Below are positions 26,097 to 34,728 of a stretch of 37,902 nucleotides of DNA, piece after piece; the stretch's first letter is position 1, and each line of letters opens with the position of its first letter. The notes beneath the pieces were generated by a model. The model had not been told where the DNA came from, did no database searches, and saw only the letters and a list, made by a program, of their open reading frames with translations. The stretch spans positions 1 to 37,902 of the forward strand of contig NZ_SLAP01000249.1 in NCBI RefSeq assembly GCF_007126775.1, in the 5' to 3' direction. The position numbers and the translations under genes were made by a program. Origin of the DNA: Cecembia sp. Its GTDB lineage: Bacteria > Bacteroidota > Bacteroidia > Cytophagales > Cyclobacteriaceae.

Positions 26097-26426
26097 ATGA
26101 ATGCTTCAAACACCCAAATACAAATGCGGAAAGGCCTCTTGGAATTCTGCATTTTACATATCATAGCCAGGGGAGAAGTATATGCCTCAGACATGATAGA
26201 TGAACTCACTGAAGCCAAAATGATAGTAGTCGAAGGAACGCTCTATCCTTTGCTTCAAAGGTTAAAAAACGCATCCTTGGTTTCTTACCGTTGGGTAGAA
26301 TCAGAGTCTGGCCCTCCAAGAAAATACTACGCCATCACAGAAGATGGAGCCAATTTCCTGGAAACGCTCAATCAGACTTGGGACTCCCTTGTCACATCAA
26401 CCCAAAAGATCACTTCAAAGCAATAA
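26097..26426 (+). CDS. PadR-family transcriptional regulator
   Basis: The ATG at 26097 (109 residues) follows an A-rich stretch and starts MNASNTQIQMRKGLLEFCIL, matching the normal PadR start; the frame is open further up only from a TTG. The winged-helix motif is clear: LEFCILHIIARGEVYASDMIDEL, then VVEGTLYPLLQRLKNASLV and PPRKYYAITEDG, the classic wing. PadR proteins repress operons, often for membrane proteins or transporters, in response to small ligands. The pspC gene begins four bases after its stop, so it very probably controls itself and that gene. In Bacteroidota a PadR next to a PspC protein is a recurring pair (from memory). Confidence 0.93.
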   Translation: MNASNTQIQMRKGLLEFCILHIIARGEVYASDMIDELTEAKMIVVEGTLYPLLQRLKNASLVSYRWVESESGPPRKYYAITEDGANFLETLNQTWDSLVTSTQKITSKQ

Positions 26427-26430
26427 AGAC

Positions 26431-28326
26431 ATGAAAAAGACTATAAGCATCAATATAAGCGGCATCCTTTTTCACATAGAAGAGGATGGATATGCTTCCC
26501 TAAAGAAATACTTAGAAACGATAAACAAGCATTTCTCTCACTATCAGGACAATCAGGAGATCATTTCGGACATTGAAAACAGGATTGCCGAGATTTTTCT
26601 GAGCAACCTCAAAAACAACAAGCAGGTAATCACAGCTGAAAATGTAACCCGACTCATAGAAAAAATGGGAACAATTGCCGATTTCAAGGCAGAAGAAATA
26701 GAGGAAGAGGTAACGGAGTCTGCAAAAGAAAAGGACAATGATTTCTACAAATACATAACCCCTCCAGGCCAAGAAGGGAAAGGCTATAAAAAGCTCACCC
26801 GATTGGAAAATCGAAAGATATTGGGCGGAGTCTGTGCAGGGTTGGCACATTACCTGGCAATAGATCCCCTTTGGACCCGTTTGATTGCTTTATTGCTTCT
26901 GTTTAGCGGAAAACTCAATTTTGGACGCCCAGCCTGGGATATCCTTCCATGGAATTTCAATTTCTCCTTTTCGCTTGGAATTTGGGCACTGATTGCCTAC
27001 GTTATACTATGGGTGATTTTACCGGTTTCTTACGATGAGCCCGAGGATAAACACATCAAAAAACTCTATAGAAATCCCGACGACAGGACATTGGGAGGAG
27101 TAGCAAGTGGTCTGGCTGCCTATTTCAATATTGAAGTTCTTTGGGTAAGGTTACTCTTCATTGCGCTGATTTTTGCCGGAGGTGCTGGCTTTGTAATTTA
27201 TATCATCCTTTGGATCATTACACCTCAAGCCAAATCCATTACAGAAAGAATTCAGATGAAGGGCGGTGCCATCACCTTGGACAATATAGAAAATACCATA
27301 AGAGAAAACATGAACCCTCTCCCATTAAAAGAGGAAAGTCAAGCCAAAAAAGTTTTACTTGCCCCATTTAGATTTTTGGGGAAAGTACTGAACAAACTTG
27401 GAGAAGCGTTAGGTCCTTTTGGCACCTTCCTCCTTGCAGTAATCAGGATCATCTTCGGCTTGATTATTACCTTGATAGGAGTGAGTATTTTCATGACACC
27501 GATTATGCTATTGGGGGTTTATTTCAACATAATACCTCTGGACAATACCTTAATTATTCTGCAGGATATTCCAGGGGAATGGATCACGGAGGTAATCCCG
27601 GTTTATCTTGCCATTGCAGTTTCTTTTGCCATCCTTATACCTGGATTGATCATCCTACTTCTTGGAATCAGCGTTATTCTTCAAAAAAGCATCCTTAATG
27701 GTAGGTTTGGACTGGTGGCCCTCGGAATTTGGTTACTGAGCATAGGTGTAGCAGGCTTCCAAATACCCAAAACCGTATCCCAGTTCAAGACTGAAGCCAT
27801 TCATGTTGTAGAAAGCCCTATTCAGCTGACCGAAGGCACCTTGGTCTTAAAAGCCAGCTCGAAAACCAAAGAAAAAGGATTATATGAAATGGTGAGACTG
27901 GAACTGGCAGGAACTGATGCAGAAGCCCCAATCTTGGTGCAGGAATTCAAAGCTAGAGGAAAAGGTTATGAAGATGCCCTTAAAAATGCATCCCTCATCC
28001 CTTATGAATTTACGCTTACTGACTCTGTTTTAACCCTTGACAGGGATATTATGCTCTCCCAATTGGATAAATTCAGGGGACAAATGCTTTCACTGACCTT
28101 AGAAGTGCCTTATGACAGTCCTTTTATAATGGACAAATCTATTTTACCCATCTTACGTAATAGTTTAATGAGAGCGGGATATAGAAGCAGGGATGTGAGT
28201 TCCCGAAATTACTGGGTATTCAATGAAACTGGTTTGTTCTGCCTGAACTGCAACAACTCGAAAAAAGTTACTGAAGCGGATAGTTTATCTCTGGTTAAAT
28301 TCAAGGATAAATATCCAGTTAGATAG
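26431..28326 (+). CDS. Tandem PspC-domain membrane protein
   Basis: A 631-residue protein starting at the ATG at 26431 (MKKTISINISGILFHIEEDG); an open frame upstream overlaps padR and is not used. The N-terminal 100 residues are a soluble module repeated in Bacteroidota PspC proteins (HIEEDGYASLKKYLETI, DIENRIAEIF). Then come two PspC domains: RLENRKILGGVCAGLAHYLA (about 122-141) and RNPDDRTLGGVASGLAAYFN (about 217-236), each followed by a membrane helix pair. Three more membrane segments (about 330-450) precede a beta-rich C-terminal domain that resembles the adhesin-like region of such proteins. PspC proteins sense membrane stress in the phage-shock response, but no pspA or pspF is nearby. 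A strong terminator follows. Confidence 0.9.
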   Translation: MKKTISINISGILFHIEEDGYASLKKYLETINKHFSHYQDNQEIISDIENRIAEIFLSNLKNNKQVITAENVTRLIEKMGTIADFKAEEIEEEVTESAKEKDNDFYKYITPPGQEGKGYKKLTRLENRKILGGVCAGLAHYLAIDPLWTRLIALLLLFSGKLNFGRPAWDILPWNFNFSFSLGIWALIAYVILWVILPVSYDEPEDKHIKKLYRNPDDRTLGGVASGLAAYFNIEVLWVRLLFIALIFAGGAGFVIYIILWIITPQAKSITERIQMKGGAITLDNIENTIRENMNPLPLKEESQAKKVLLAPFRFLGKVLNKLGEALGPFGTFLLAVIRIIFGLIITLIGVSIFMTPIMLLGVYFNIIPLDNTLIILQDIPGEWITEVIPVYLAIAVSFAILIPGLIILLLGISVILQKSILNGRFGLVALGIWLLSIGVAGFQIPKTVSQFKTEAIHVVESPIQLTEGTLVLKASSKTKEKGLYEMVRLELAGTDAEAPILVQEFKARGKGYEDALKNASLIPYEFTLTDSVLTLDRDIMLSQLDKFRGQMLSLTLEVPYDSPFIMDKSILPILRNSLMRAGYRSRDVSSRNYWVFNETGLFCLNCNNSKKVTEADSLSLVKFKDKYPVR

Positions 28327-28351
28327 CCTATCAAAACTAAACCATCTATCT

Positions 28352-28383
28352 AAAGCTGTCCCATAATAAGGACAGCTTTTTTT
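28352..28383 (+). terminator. Intrinsic terminator after pspC-like gene
   Basis: AAAGCTGTCC and GGACAGCTTT form a 10-base-pair stem with loop CATAATAA, followed by a run of T (to 28383). It lies 26 bases after the stop and closes the padR-pspC transcript. Confidence 0.9.
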
Positions 28384-28493
28384 CATCCATTTACCCGGAA
28401 TAAGAGTATAATATACAAAGAAATTCTAACTATAAACCATCGATTACCTACAATATTCTTGTACATTTAAGGCAAAAAATCAACCCAAATAAG

Positions 28494-29894
28494 ATGCAGG
28501 TTAAAGTAAAATTTTTAGGAGGAGCCAAAACTGTGACAGGTTCACGTTTCCTTATCGAAATGGACCATTTTAAGTTCTTGGTAGATTGTGGGCTGTTCCA
28601 AGGTCTGAAAGATTACAGGTTGAGAAACTGGGAAAACTTCCCCATAAATCCCAGCACCATTGATTTTGTCATTTTGACACATGCCCATATCGATCACAGT
28701 GGCTACCTACCCAAATTGGTCAAGGAAGGCTTTGCAGGGAAAATTTACTGTACATTTCCAACGGAAGAATTGGTCAAGATTCTTCTTCTTGATTCGGGCA
28801 AGCTTCAGGAAGAAGAAGCAGCCTATGCCCAAAGAAAGGGTTATTCCAAACATGAAAAACCCATGCCTTTGTATAGCATTGAGGATGCAGAGAAAGTATT
28901 TCCATTATTGGAGCCTGTCGAATTGGAAGAGGAATTGCGGATAAATGATTCCATCTCGATTACTTTCTATAATGCCGGTCATATTCTGGGAGCTGCTATT
29001 GTTAAGGTCAAGATCAAAGGAGAAAACCAGGAAAAGAAAATGGTGTTTTCCGGAGATTTAGGCAGGTATAATGATCCTATCTTCCATGCACCAAACAGAA
29101 TACCCTTTGCAGATGTGCTGTTTTTAGAGTCTACTTATGGAAACAGAAATCAAAAAGGACAAAACCCAATAGAAGAATTGGGAAGGGCTATCAGAGAAAC
29201 CTATAGGAACGGAGGAATTTCAGTAATTCCCTCTTTCGCTGTGGGGAGAACCCAAATGATACTTTATTATCTTCATCGCTTGCAGCAAAAAGGAAAAATT
29301 CCGGATATCCCAATTTATGTAGACAGCCCAATGGCCATAGATGTCACCAAATTATATAAACGCTTTCACCAATACCATAGACTCGGACCGGTAATTGACG
29401 AGTATGATGCCAATCCTTTTTTACACAAAAAGCTCCACTACTATCAAAGCCAGGAGGCGTCCATGTCGCTCAATGACCTGAGGGGAGATGCCATCATCAT
29501 TTCTGCAAGTGGTATGGCCACTGGAGGAAGGATCTTGCACCACCTTTATAACAGGTTGCCCAATGAACAGGACAGCATCATATTCGTGGGTTACCAGGCA
29601 GAGGGTACCAGAGGAAGAAGACTCCTTGAAGGGGAAACAACCTGCAGGATGTACGGAATTGATGTGCCTGTCAAAGCCAAAATCCAATATATTGAAGGTC
29701 TATCCGCCCACGCGGACCAGGAAGAGCTTGTTGAATGGGCTGAAGGATTTGTATCCAAACCAAAAATGACTTTTCTTATTCATGGTGAAAAAGAAGCATC
29801 AGAAGCTTTATCAGAAAAATTAAAAAAAGAACTGGATTGGAATACCATTGTACCTGAATATTTGGAAAGTTTCGTTTTATTTGACGGCATTTAG
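28494..29894 (+). CDS. Beta-CASP metallo-beta-lactamase RNA-processing-type protein
   Basis: A 466-residue protein. The metallo-beta-lactamase part has VDCGLFQG, LTHAHIDHSGYLPKL (His63, His65, Asp67, His68), NAGHILGAAIV and SGDLGRYNDP. The beta-CASP cap has LESTYGNR, IPSFAVGRTQ, IYVDSPMA and ISASGMATGGR, and the end has EGLSAHADQEEL and LIHGEKEA. This is the archaeal-CPSF/Ysh1 and RNase J-related architecture, so a 5'-3' exo- or endoribonuclease is the usual expectation; several bacterial members are only characterised as phosphodiesterases. Zinc ligands all look intact. The serine protease gene starts eight bases later, so they may be co-transcribed. Confidence 0.95.
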   Translation: MQVKVKFLGGAKTVTGSRFLIEMDHFKFLVDCGLFQGLKDYRLRNWENFPINPSTIDFVILTHAHIDHSGYLPKLVKEGFAGKIYCTFPTEELVKILLLDSGKLQEEEAAYAQRKGYSKHEKPMPLYSIEDAEKVFPLLEPVELEEELRINDSISITFYNAGHILGAAIVKVKIKGENQEKKMVFSGDLGRYNDPIFHAPNRIPFADVLFLESTYGNRNQKGQNPIEELGRAIRETYRNGGISVIPSFAVGRTQMILYYLHRLQQKGKIPDIPIYVDSPMAIDVTKLYKRFHQYHRLGPVIDEYDANPFLHKKLHYYQSQEASMSLNDLRGDAIIISASGMATGGRILHHLYNRLPNEQDSIIFVGYQAEGTRGRRLLEGETTCRMYGIDVPVKAKIQYIEGLSAHADQEELVEWAEGFVSKPKMTFLIHGEKEASEALSEKLKKELDWNTIVPEYLESFVLFDGI

Positions 29895-29902
29895 TAAAAC
29901 AT

Positions 29903-31552
29903 ATGAATATGATTAGATTGAATTCTAAAAAAGTAATCCAACTTAGCTTGGGAATAGCGCTGACATTATCTGCAGCCTGCAGTGCTGTAAAACCTGTGTC
30001 ATCGAGACTTACGGTACCCCAAAATTTAAATGTCAAAAATTCTCCATTAGATAAAGGCGAATCAGAAAATTGGCAGCATTTAGACCTGATAAAGGATACC
30101 ATTCCTGGAATGAGTGTAGACAGGGCATATGAAGAGTTGATCCGTAAAAGTCCGAAAAACCAGATTATCGTGGCTGTATTGGATGCAGGTGTAGACCTTT
30201 ACCATGAAGATTTGGCTCCTGTACTTTGGTCAAATCCTGGTGAAATAGCAGGAAACAACACAGATAATGACGGCAATGGATTTGTAGATGATGTTCATGG
30301 ATACAATTTCCTTGGCGAATCTTATCATGAAAGACTGGAGTACACGCGCATAGTCAGTCTTGGTATCGGTGATGATGCTTATCAGCAAAAAGCCAAACAA
30401 AAACTTGAGGAAGAAACCGCCAGTGCGATCGGCACCCTCGAAAGAATAGAAGAACTACGGGCAGTGATCAATCTGGCTGACCGTACTGCAAAGGAATTAC
30501 TGGGCAAAGACGACTATGACCCAGCCGATATTCAGGATCTAAAAGTTGATGATCAAGAAACCCAGCAAGCACTTAGTTTTCTAAGCAATATGCTATCCAT
30601 GTCAGGAAGTCTTGATGCCGTGATGGAAGACTTACAAGGGGCCGAAACCTATTATTCGACTAAGTTTGAATACCACCTCAATCTGGATTTTGATGGCAGG
30701 TCAGAAGTTGGAGACAATCCTTATGATTATGAAGACAGGGGATATGGCAATGGAAACCCCCATATTGTCAATAAAGAAGAAAGTCACGGAACCCACGTTG
30801 CAGGCATTATTGCTGCAGGCAGGGAAAACAATCTCGGCATCAAAGGAATAGCCAATAATGTGCAGATTATGAGCATCCGTGCAGTTCCTGACGGTGACGA
30901 GTACGATAAAGATATTGCTTTTGGTATCCGATACGCTGTGGATAATGGTGCTAAAATCATTAATGCCAGCTTTGGAAAAGGTTTTTCTCCCAACGCAGAA
31001 TGGGTTTATGATGCATTGGAATATGCAGCAATGAATGATGTACTGATTGTTCACGCTGCCGGAAATGATGGGATGGATCTGGATAATCCTGATAACCCCA
31101 ATTTCCCAAATGATCATCAATTCCAAAACGGGCGGGAGTTTGTAGACAATGTCCTTACAGTAGGCGCCATTGGCAGTCAATATGGCCCCAGATTGGTGGC
31201 TCCTTTTTCAAATTATGGAGCAAAAAATGTAGACGTTTTCGCTCCGGGAGCACAAGTCTACTCCACTATGCCAGATAATCATTATGAATTTCAAAGTGGA
31301 ACGTCTATGGCAGCACCAGCAGTGTCTGGGGTAGCCGCTCTGATATGGTCTTATTACCCCAAACTGACAGCTGCTCAAGTGAAAAAAATCATCATGGAAT
31401 CTGGATTAGAGGTGCCGGTCCAGGTAAGATTAATGAGCAATCCCGCCAAACCCGTGACTTTAAATGAAATTTCCAAATCAGGAAAAATAGTCAATGCATA
31501 TAATGCTTTGATTCTTGCCCGAGAGGTGGCCAAAGGAAAAGTCAAATTATAA
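29903..31552 (+). CDS. S8 subtilisin-like protease lipoprotein
   Basis: A 549-residue lipoprotein with signal ending LTLSAAC (Cys26), so it is anchored in the envelope. The triad is complete: Asp94 in VAVLDAGVDL, His295 in SHGTHVAG and Ser468 in SGTSMAAP, with the oxyanion Asn388 in AAGNDG. Between Asp94 and His295 lie 200 residues, against about 30 in subtilisin; the insertion (about 145-255) is helical and rich in E, L and K and may be a regulatory or docking domain. No classical prodomain separates the lipidation site from the catalytic part beyond about 60 residues. It follows the beta-CASP gene by eight bases and ends before a 36-base palindrome terminator. Confidence 0.95.
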   Translation: MNMIRLNSKKVIQLSLGIALTLSAACSAVKPVSSRLTVPQNLNVKNSPLDKGESENWQHLDLIKDTIPGMSVDRAYEELIRKSPKNQIIVAVLDAGVDLYHEDLAPVLWSNPGEIAGNNTDNDGNGFVDDVHGYNFLGESYHERLEYTRIVSLGIGDDAYQQKAKQKLEEETASAIGTLERIEELRAVINLADRTAKELLGKDDYDPADIQDLKVDDQETQQALSFLSNMLSMSGSLDAVMEDLQGAETYYSTKFEYHLNLDFDGRSEVGDNPYDYEDRGYGNGNPHIVNKEESHGTHVAGIIAAGRENNLGIKGIANNVQIMSIRAVPDGDEYDKDIAFGIRYAVDNGAKIINASFGKGFSPNAEWVYDALEYAAMNDVLIVHAAGNDGMDLDNPDNPNFPNDHQFQNGREFVDNVLTVGAIGSQYGPRLVAPFSNYGAKNVDVFAPGAQVYSTMPDNHYEFQSGTSMAAPAVSGVAALIWSYYPKLTAAQVKKIIMESGLEVPVQVRLMSNPAKPVTLNEISKSGKIVNAYNALILAREVAKGKVKL

Positions 31553-31570
31553 AAAAAAAGAGATAAAATT

Positions 31571-31606
31571 AAAATGGTTCATGTCTTATAAGACATGAAC
31601 CATTTT
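31571..31606 (+). terminator. 36-base perfect palindrome, intrinsic terminator
   Basis: The stretch is a perfect palindrome without an unpaired loop by pairing rules (centre at TTATAA), running from AAAATGG to CCATTTT, followed by T. It lies 18 bases after the protease stop and just before the thi riboswitch. It should form a strong cruciform or hairpin and end the preceding transcript. Confidence 0.85.
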
Positions 31607-31621
31607 TGCTTTATTTTGTGT

Positions 31622-31629
31622 TTAATTTG
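31622..31629 (+). promoter_or_regulatory. Possible -7 element of the thi operon
   Basis: TTAATTTG differs from TAnnTTTG by one base. It would start transcription just before the first riboswitch stem (31640). A similar match (TTATTTTG, 31611-31618) is an alternative. The -33 element is not clear in either case. Confidence 0.25.
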
Positions 31630-31639
31630 TGAAACATGA

Positions 31640-31713
31640 ACTTTAGGGGTGCCCTCAGGGCTGAGATCAAACCCTTTGAACCTGATACGGATCATACCGG
31701 CGAAGGAAAAAGT
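31640..31713 (+). ncRNA. TPP riboswitch (THI element)
   Basis: The conserved aptamer is visible: GGGGTGCCC near 31646-31653, GGGCTGAGA (31658-31666), ACCCTTTGAACCTGAT (31671-31686) and GGATCATACCGGCGAAGG (31689-31706). Stem P1 is ACTTT (31640-31644) with AAAGT (31709-31713). Thiamin pyrophosphate binding would stabilise this fold and reduce expression of the downstream thi genes. The aptamer ends 82 bases before the thiM ATG, leaving room for an expression platform. Confidence 0.95.
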
Positions 31714-31795
31714 AATTATCAAAGAATGGTATAGCATATTCATTCTACTTTTGCTGCTCCTAAAGTTTTAAAATCAATGAAAAAAAGAAAGTTTT

Positions 31796-32587
31796 ATGGA
31801 GCAAATCAGCAACTTGTTAGCAAAATTAAAAAATCAATCCCCTCTTGTACAGAGCATTACAAACTATGTAGTAATGAACAATACGGCCAATGCGCTTTTG
31901 GCGGCAGGCGCGTCTCCTATTATGGCTCATGCGCAGAGTGAAATAAAGGAAATGGTCGATATTGTCAGCGCTTTGGTGGTCAATATTGGCACCTTAGATG
32001 AATATTGGTCTGAAAGCATGCTCATCGCCGCGGCACATGCCCATGCCATCCAAAAACCCTGGGTACTGGATCCAGTAGGAGCAGGGGCTACACCGTATAG
32101 AAATGAAGTACTGGCCAAATTACTGGAATTCAAACCAACGGTAATTCGTGGAAATGCTTCAGAAATAATGGCTTTGGCAAAGTTCAATATCCAAAGCAAG
32201 GGGGTAGACAGCAGCAATTCCTCGGATGAGGCCTTGGAAGCAGGTATCCTGCTTTCAATGCAAACCGGTGCTGTAGTAGTGATATCTGGAGAAGTAGACT
32301 ATATCATTGATGGTGATCGAGTGGCAAAAGTAAAAAATGGCAGCCCAATCATGGCAAAAGTCACAGGAATGGGCTGTACCGCTTCTGCTTTGACAGGAGC
32401 AATGGTAGCCATTGAAAAGGACATCTTGCTCGCCTCCACTGCTGCTATGGCACTTATGGGTGTGGCCGGTGATATCGCCGCAGAAAAGGCTAAAGGACCT
32501 GGAACCCTACAACTTCACTTCTACGATGCCTTATATGCCCTTGAGCCACAGGAGTTTGGTAAAAGAATGATCATAACCTATCCATGA
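31796..32587 (+). CDS. thiM: Hydroxyethylthiazole kinase
   Basis: A 263-residue kinase phosphorylating 4-methyl-5-(2-hydroxyethyl)thiazole, a salvage step of thiamin synthesis. Recognisable blocks are SPLVQSITNYVVMNNTANAL (15-34), PWVLDPVGAGATPYR (87-101, phosphate binding), VIRGNASEIMAL and the anion-hole segment VTGMGCTASALTGA. Length fits the family. The start ATG is 82 bases after the riboswitch and is preceded by an A-rich leader. Its stop overlaps thiE by four bases, so the thi genes are translationally coupled. Expression is expected to fall when TPP is abundant. Confidence 0.97.
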   Translation: MEQISNLLAKLKNQSPLVQSITNYVVMNNTANALLAAGASPIMAHAQSEIKEMVDIVSALVVNIGTLDEYWSESMLIAAAHAHAIQKPWVLDPVGAGATPYRNEVLAKLLEFKPTVIRGNASEIMALAKFNIQSKGVDSSNSSDEALEAGILLSMQTGAVVVISGEVDYIIDGDRVAKVKNGSPIMAKVTGMGCTASALTGAMVAIEKDILLASTAAMALMGVAGDIAAEKAKGPGTLQLHFYDALYALEPQEFGKRMIITYP

Positions 32588-33237
32588 ACCAAATAGTTTT
32601 CCCATATAGGCTATATTTGGTAACTGATGAGGACCTATGCCTTGGACGGGATTTTTTCTGGGTGGTGGAGGAAGCCATTAAAGGAGGCGTTGACATCGTC
32701 CAACTTCGGGAAAAATCCCTTCCTTTGGAAGACTTTATCAAAAAAGCAGAAAAACTTAAGTTCATTTGTGATCAATACCGTGTACCATTGATCATCAACG
32801 ATTCGGTTGAAGTAGCCAAAAAGGTAGATGCCCAAGGTCTTCATATAGGACAGGAAGATACAGGAATTATTGAAGCTAGGAGTTTGCTCGGAGCCAATAA
32901 ACCACTGGGGCTGTCCCTGGAAAGCATGGAAGACTTATATAAACCCCATAGCGAAGAGGCCTGGTATTATGGGGTAAGCCCCATCTATGCTACCCCAACA
33001 AAAATGGATACTAAAACTGAATGGGGGCTGGAAGGACTGGCTCAATTAAGAAAAGCAACGGAAAAGCCTTTGGTCGCTATCGGGAGAATTAAAATCGAAA
33101 ATTCATCTTCTATCATTAGCTACGGTGCGGATTGTCTTGCTGTAGTCTCAGGGATATGCAGTGCACCAAGTCCTGCCCATGCGGCTGAAACTTTTAGAAA
33201 AAAAATTGAAGCAGGATTAAATCATCAACTATGGTAA
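32584..33237 (+). CDS. thiE: Thiamin-phosphate synthase
   Basis: A 217-residue TIM-barrel enzyme joining HMP pyrophosphate and thiazole phosphate into thiamin monophosphate. Markers are YRLYLVTDEDLCL (near 7), VDIVQLREKSLPLEDF, LIINDSVEVAKKVDAQGLHI, GVSPIYATPTKMDT and VAIGRIKIEN with the phosphate-binding C-terminal GADCLAVVSGI. Overlaps thiM by four bases and thiD by seven, which fixes its place in the operon. Some divergence in the C-terminal half, but all motif blocks are present. Confidence 0.95.
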   Translation: MNQIVFPYRLYLVTDEDLCLGRDFFWVVEEAIKGGVDIVQLREKSLPLEDFIKKAEKLKFICDQYRVPLIINDSVEVAKKVDAQGLHIGQEDTGIIEARSLLGANKPLGLSLESMEDLYKPHSEEAWYYGVSPIYATPTKMDTKTEWGLEGLAQLRKATEKPLVAIGRIKIENSSSIISYGADCLAVVSGICSAPSPAHAAETFRKKIEAGLNHQLW

Positions 33238-34064
33238 AAACCTACATTCCAGTTCTAAGTATTGCCGGGTCGGACAGTAGTGGCGGGGCCGGGATACAAG
33301 CAGACCTCAAAACCTTTGCTGCTTTGGGATGCTTCGGTATGACCGTCATTACAGCAACTACCGCACAAAATACCCAAGGAGTAAGGCAAATACATCCTAT
33401 CCCAGCTGCTCATATTGAAGCCCAAATGACAGCTGTTTTGGAGGATATTCCTCCTAAAGCCATCAAAATAGGGATGGTCAATCAACCAGAGGTGGTGGAA
33501 GTATTGGCCCATTTCCTGAAAAAATTCCCTCAAATCCCCATTGTCTTTGATCCTGTTATGGTAGCTACTTCCGGAGACCGATTGATAGCAGATCAAACTG
33601 TGGCACTTTTAAAAGAAAAACTCTTCCCTTTAGCCAGTTTGATCACCCCAAACCTGGATGAAGCAGCAGTACTGACGGGATACAAGGTGGAAACGATTGA
33701 TAAAATGAATCAAGCAGGAAAAGACATCCTAGACATGAATTGTCAGGCTGTATTGATAAAAGGAGGTCACCTCAACAGTCCTATCATCCAGGATATTCTT
33801 TTCCAGAAAAATCAGTCCTTACAAATTTTCAAAAGCCCTTATATCAACACAACCAACCTGCATGGAACCGGTTGTACCCTATCTTCGGCGATTGCTGCAG
33901 AACTGGCCAAAGGAAATTCCCTATCCCTAGCTGTAGAAATTGCAAGAAAATATGTATACGAAGCTTTAGAATCAGGCAAAGACATTAAAACAGGTCATGG
34001 CAATGGCCCTCTTAATCATTTCTTTAACCCTCAATTGCAAATTATCCATGAAATGGACCCTTAA
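33231..34064 (+). CDS. thiD: Hydroxymethylpyrimidine/phosphomethylpyrimidine kinase
   Basis: A 277-residue ribokinase-like enzyme that phosphorylates HMP and HMP-P to the pyrophosphate used by ThiE. Motifs: [20 protein letters not shown] (substrate-binding N-terminus), [39 protein letters not shown] and the catalytic anion hole [15 protein letters not shown]. The gene overlaps thiE by seven bases and the start of tenA by 17 bases. The length is typical for single-domain ThiD, and it is not fused to ThiE or TenA as in some lineages. Confidence 0.97.
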   Translation: MVKTYIPVLSIAGSDSSGGAGIQADLKTFAALGCFGMTVITATTAQNTQGVRQIHPIPAAHIEAQMTAVLEDIPPKAIKIGMVNQPEVVEVLAHFLKKFPQIPIVFDPVMVATSGDRLIADQTVALLKEKLFPLASLITPNLDEAAVLTGYKVETIDKMNQAGKDILDMNCQAVLIKGGHLNSPIIQDILFQKNQSLQIFKSPYINTTNLHGTGCTLSSAIAAELAKGNSLSLAVEIARKYVYEALESGKDIKTGHGNGPLNHFFNPQLQIIHEMDP

Positions 34065-34704
34065 AACCTGGGAACGCATTACACCGCTTTACGAAAAAAT
34101 TCTCGATTTGCCTTTCAACAAAGAGCTGATGCAGGGCAATCTCCCTGTGGAAAAGTTCAAATTTTATATGGCTCAGGATGCCTACTATTTGGGTGAATTT
34201 GGAAAAGCCCTCAGTATAATCTCAGGACGTATGCATAAAATGGAACATGTCCTGGATTTCGCCCAATTTGCGGCTGGAGCTATTGTGGTAGAAAGGGCTT
34301 TACATGAAGGCTATTTCAAATCGCTGGGCATTCCACATGACATTGGACCTAGTCCAAGCTGTCTGCTTTATACCAATTACCTCTTGAAAGAGGCCAATTA
34401 TGCTGATATTGCCGTTGCTGTAGCTGCTGTGCTTCCTTGTTTTTGGATTTACAAAAAAGTTGGGGACCATATTTTTGGGCAACAATTCGAAGTCCAAGAC
34501 AATCCTTATAAAAACTGGATCGACACCTATGCCGGTGAAGAATTTGCCGTATCAGTGAACAAAGCCATTGCGATAACAGACGAATTGGCCGAACGATCAA
34601 GCCTCTCCACGCAGGATTCCATGTTCAAGGCCTTTGAAATGGCCAGTCGATTGGAGTGGATGTTTTGGGACAGTGCCTACCGCCTCGAAAAGTGGCCGGT
34701 ATAG
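34048..34704 (+). CDS. tenA: TenA, thiaminase II / aminopyrimidine aminohydrolase
   Basis: The ATG at 34048 (218 residues, [11 protein letters not shown]) is chosen because it gives the usual TenA length and matches the family start; an open frame further upstream lies wholly inside thiD. Active-site residues fit the B. subtilis enzyme: Asp44 and Tyr47 in YMAQDAYYLG, Cys131 and Tyr135 in LPCFWIYKK, and a Glu near the C-terminus in SRLEWMFWDSAY. TenA hydrolyses formylaminopyrimidine or aminopyrimidine from degraded thiamin so the HMP can be reused. It completes the salvage set with thiM, thiE and thiD. It ends 24 bases before a convergent dehydrogenase gene, with no clear terminator between. 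Confidence 0.96.
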   Translation: MKWTLKTWERITPLYEKILDLPFNKELMQGNLPVEKFKFYMAQDAYYLGEFGKALSIISGRMHKMEHVLDFAQFAAGAIVVERALHEGYFKSLGIPHDIGPSPSCLLYTNYLLKEANYADIAVAVAAVLPCFWIYKKVGDHIFGQQFEVQDNPYKNWIDTYAGEEFAVSVNKAIAITDELAERSSLSTQDSMFKAFEMASRLEWMFWDSAYRLEKWPV

Positions 34705-34728
34705 TCACCGTCTTGAACTTAGCAGTAC

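Noticed and set aside
34705-34728. Terminator between tenA and the FAD/Fe-S gene
   Set aside because: The 24-base gap holds no convincing stem; any terminator must lie within coding sequence.
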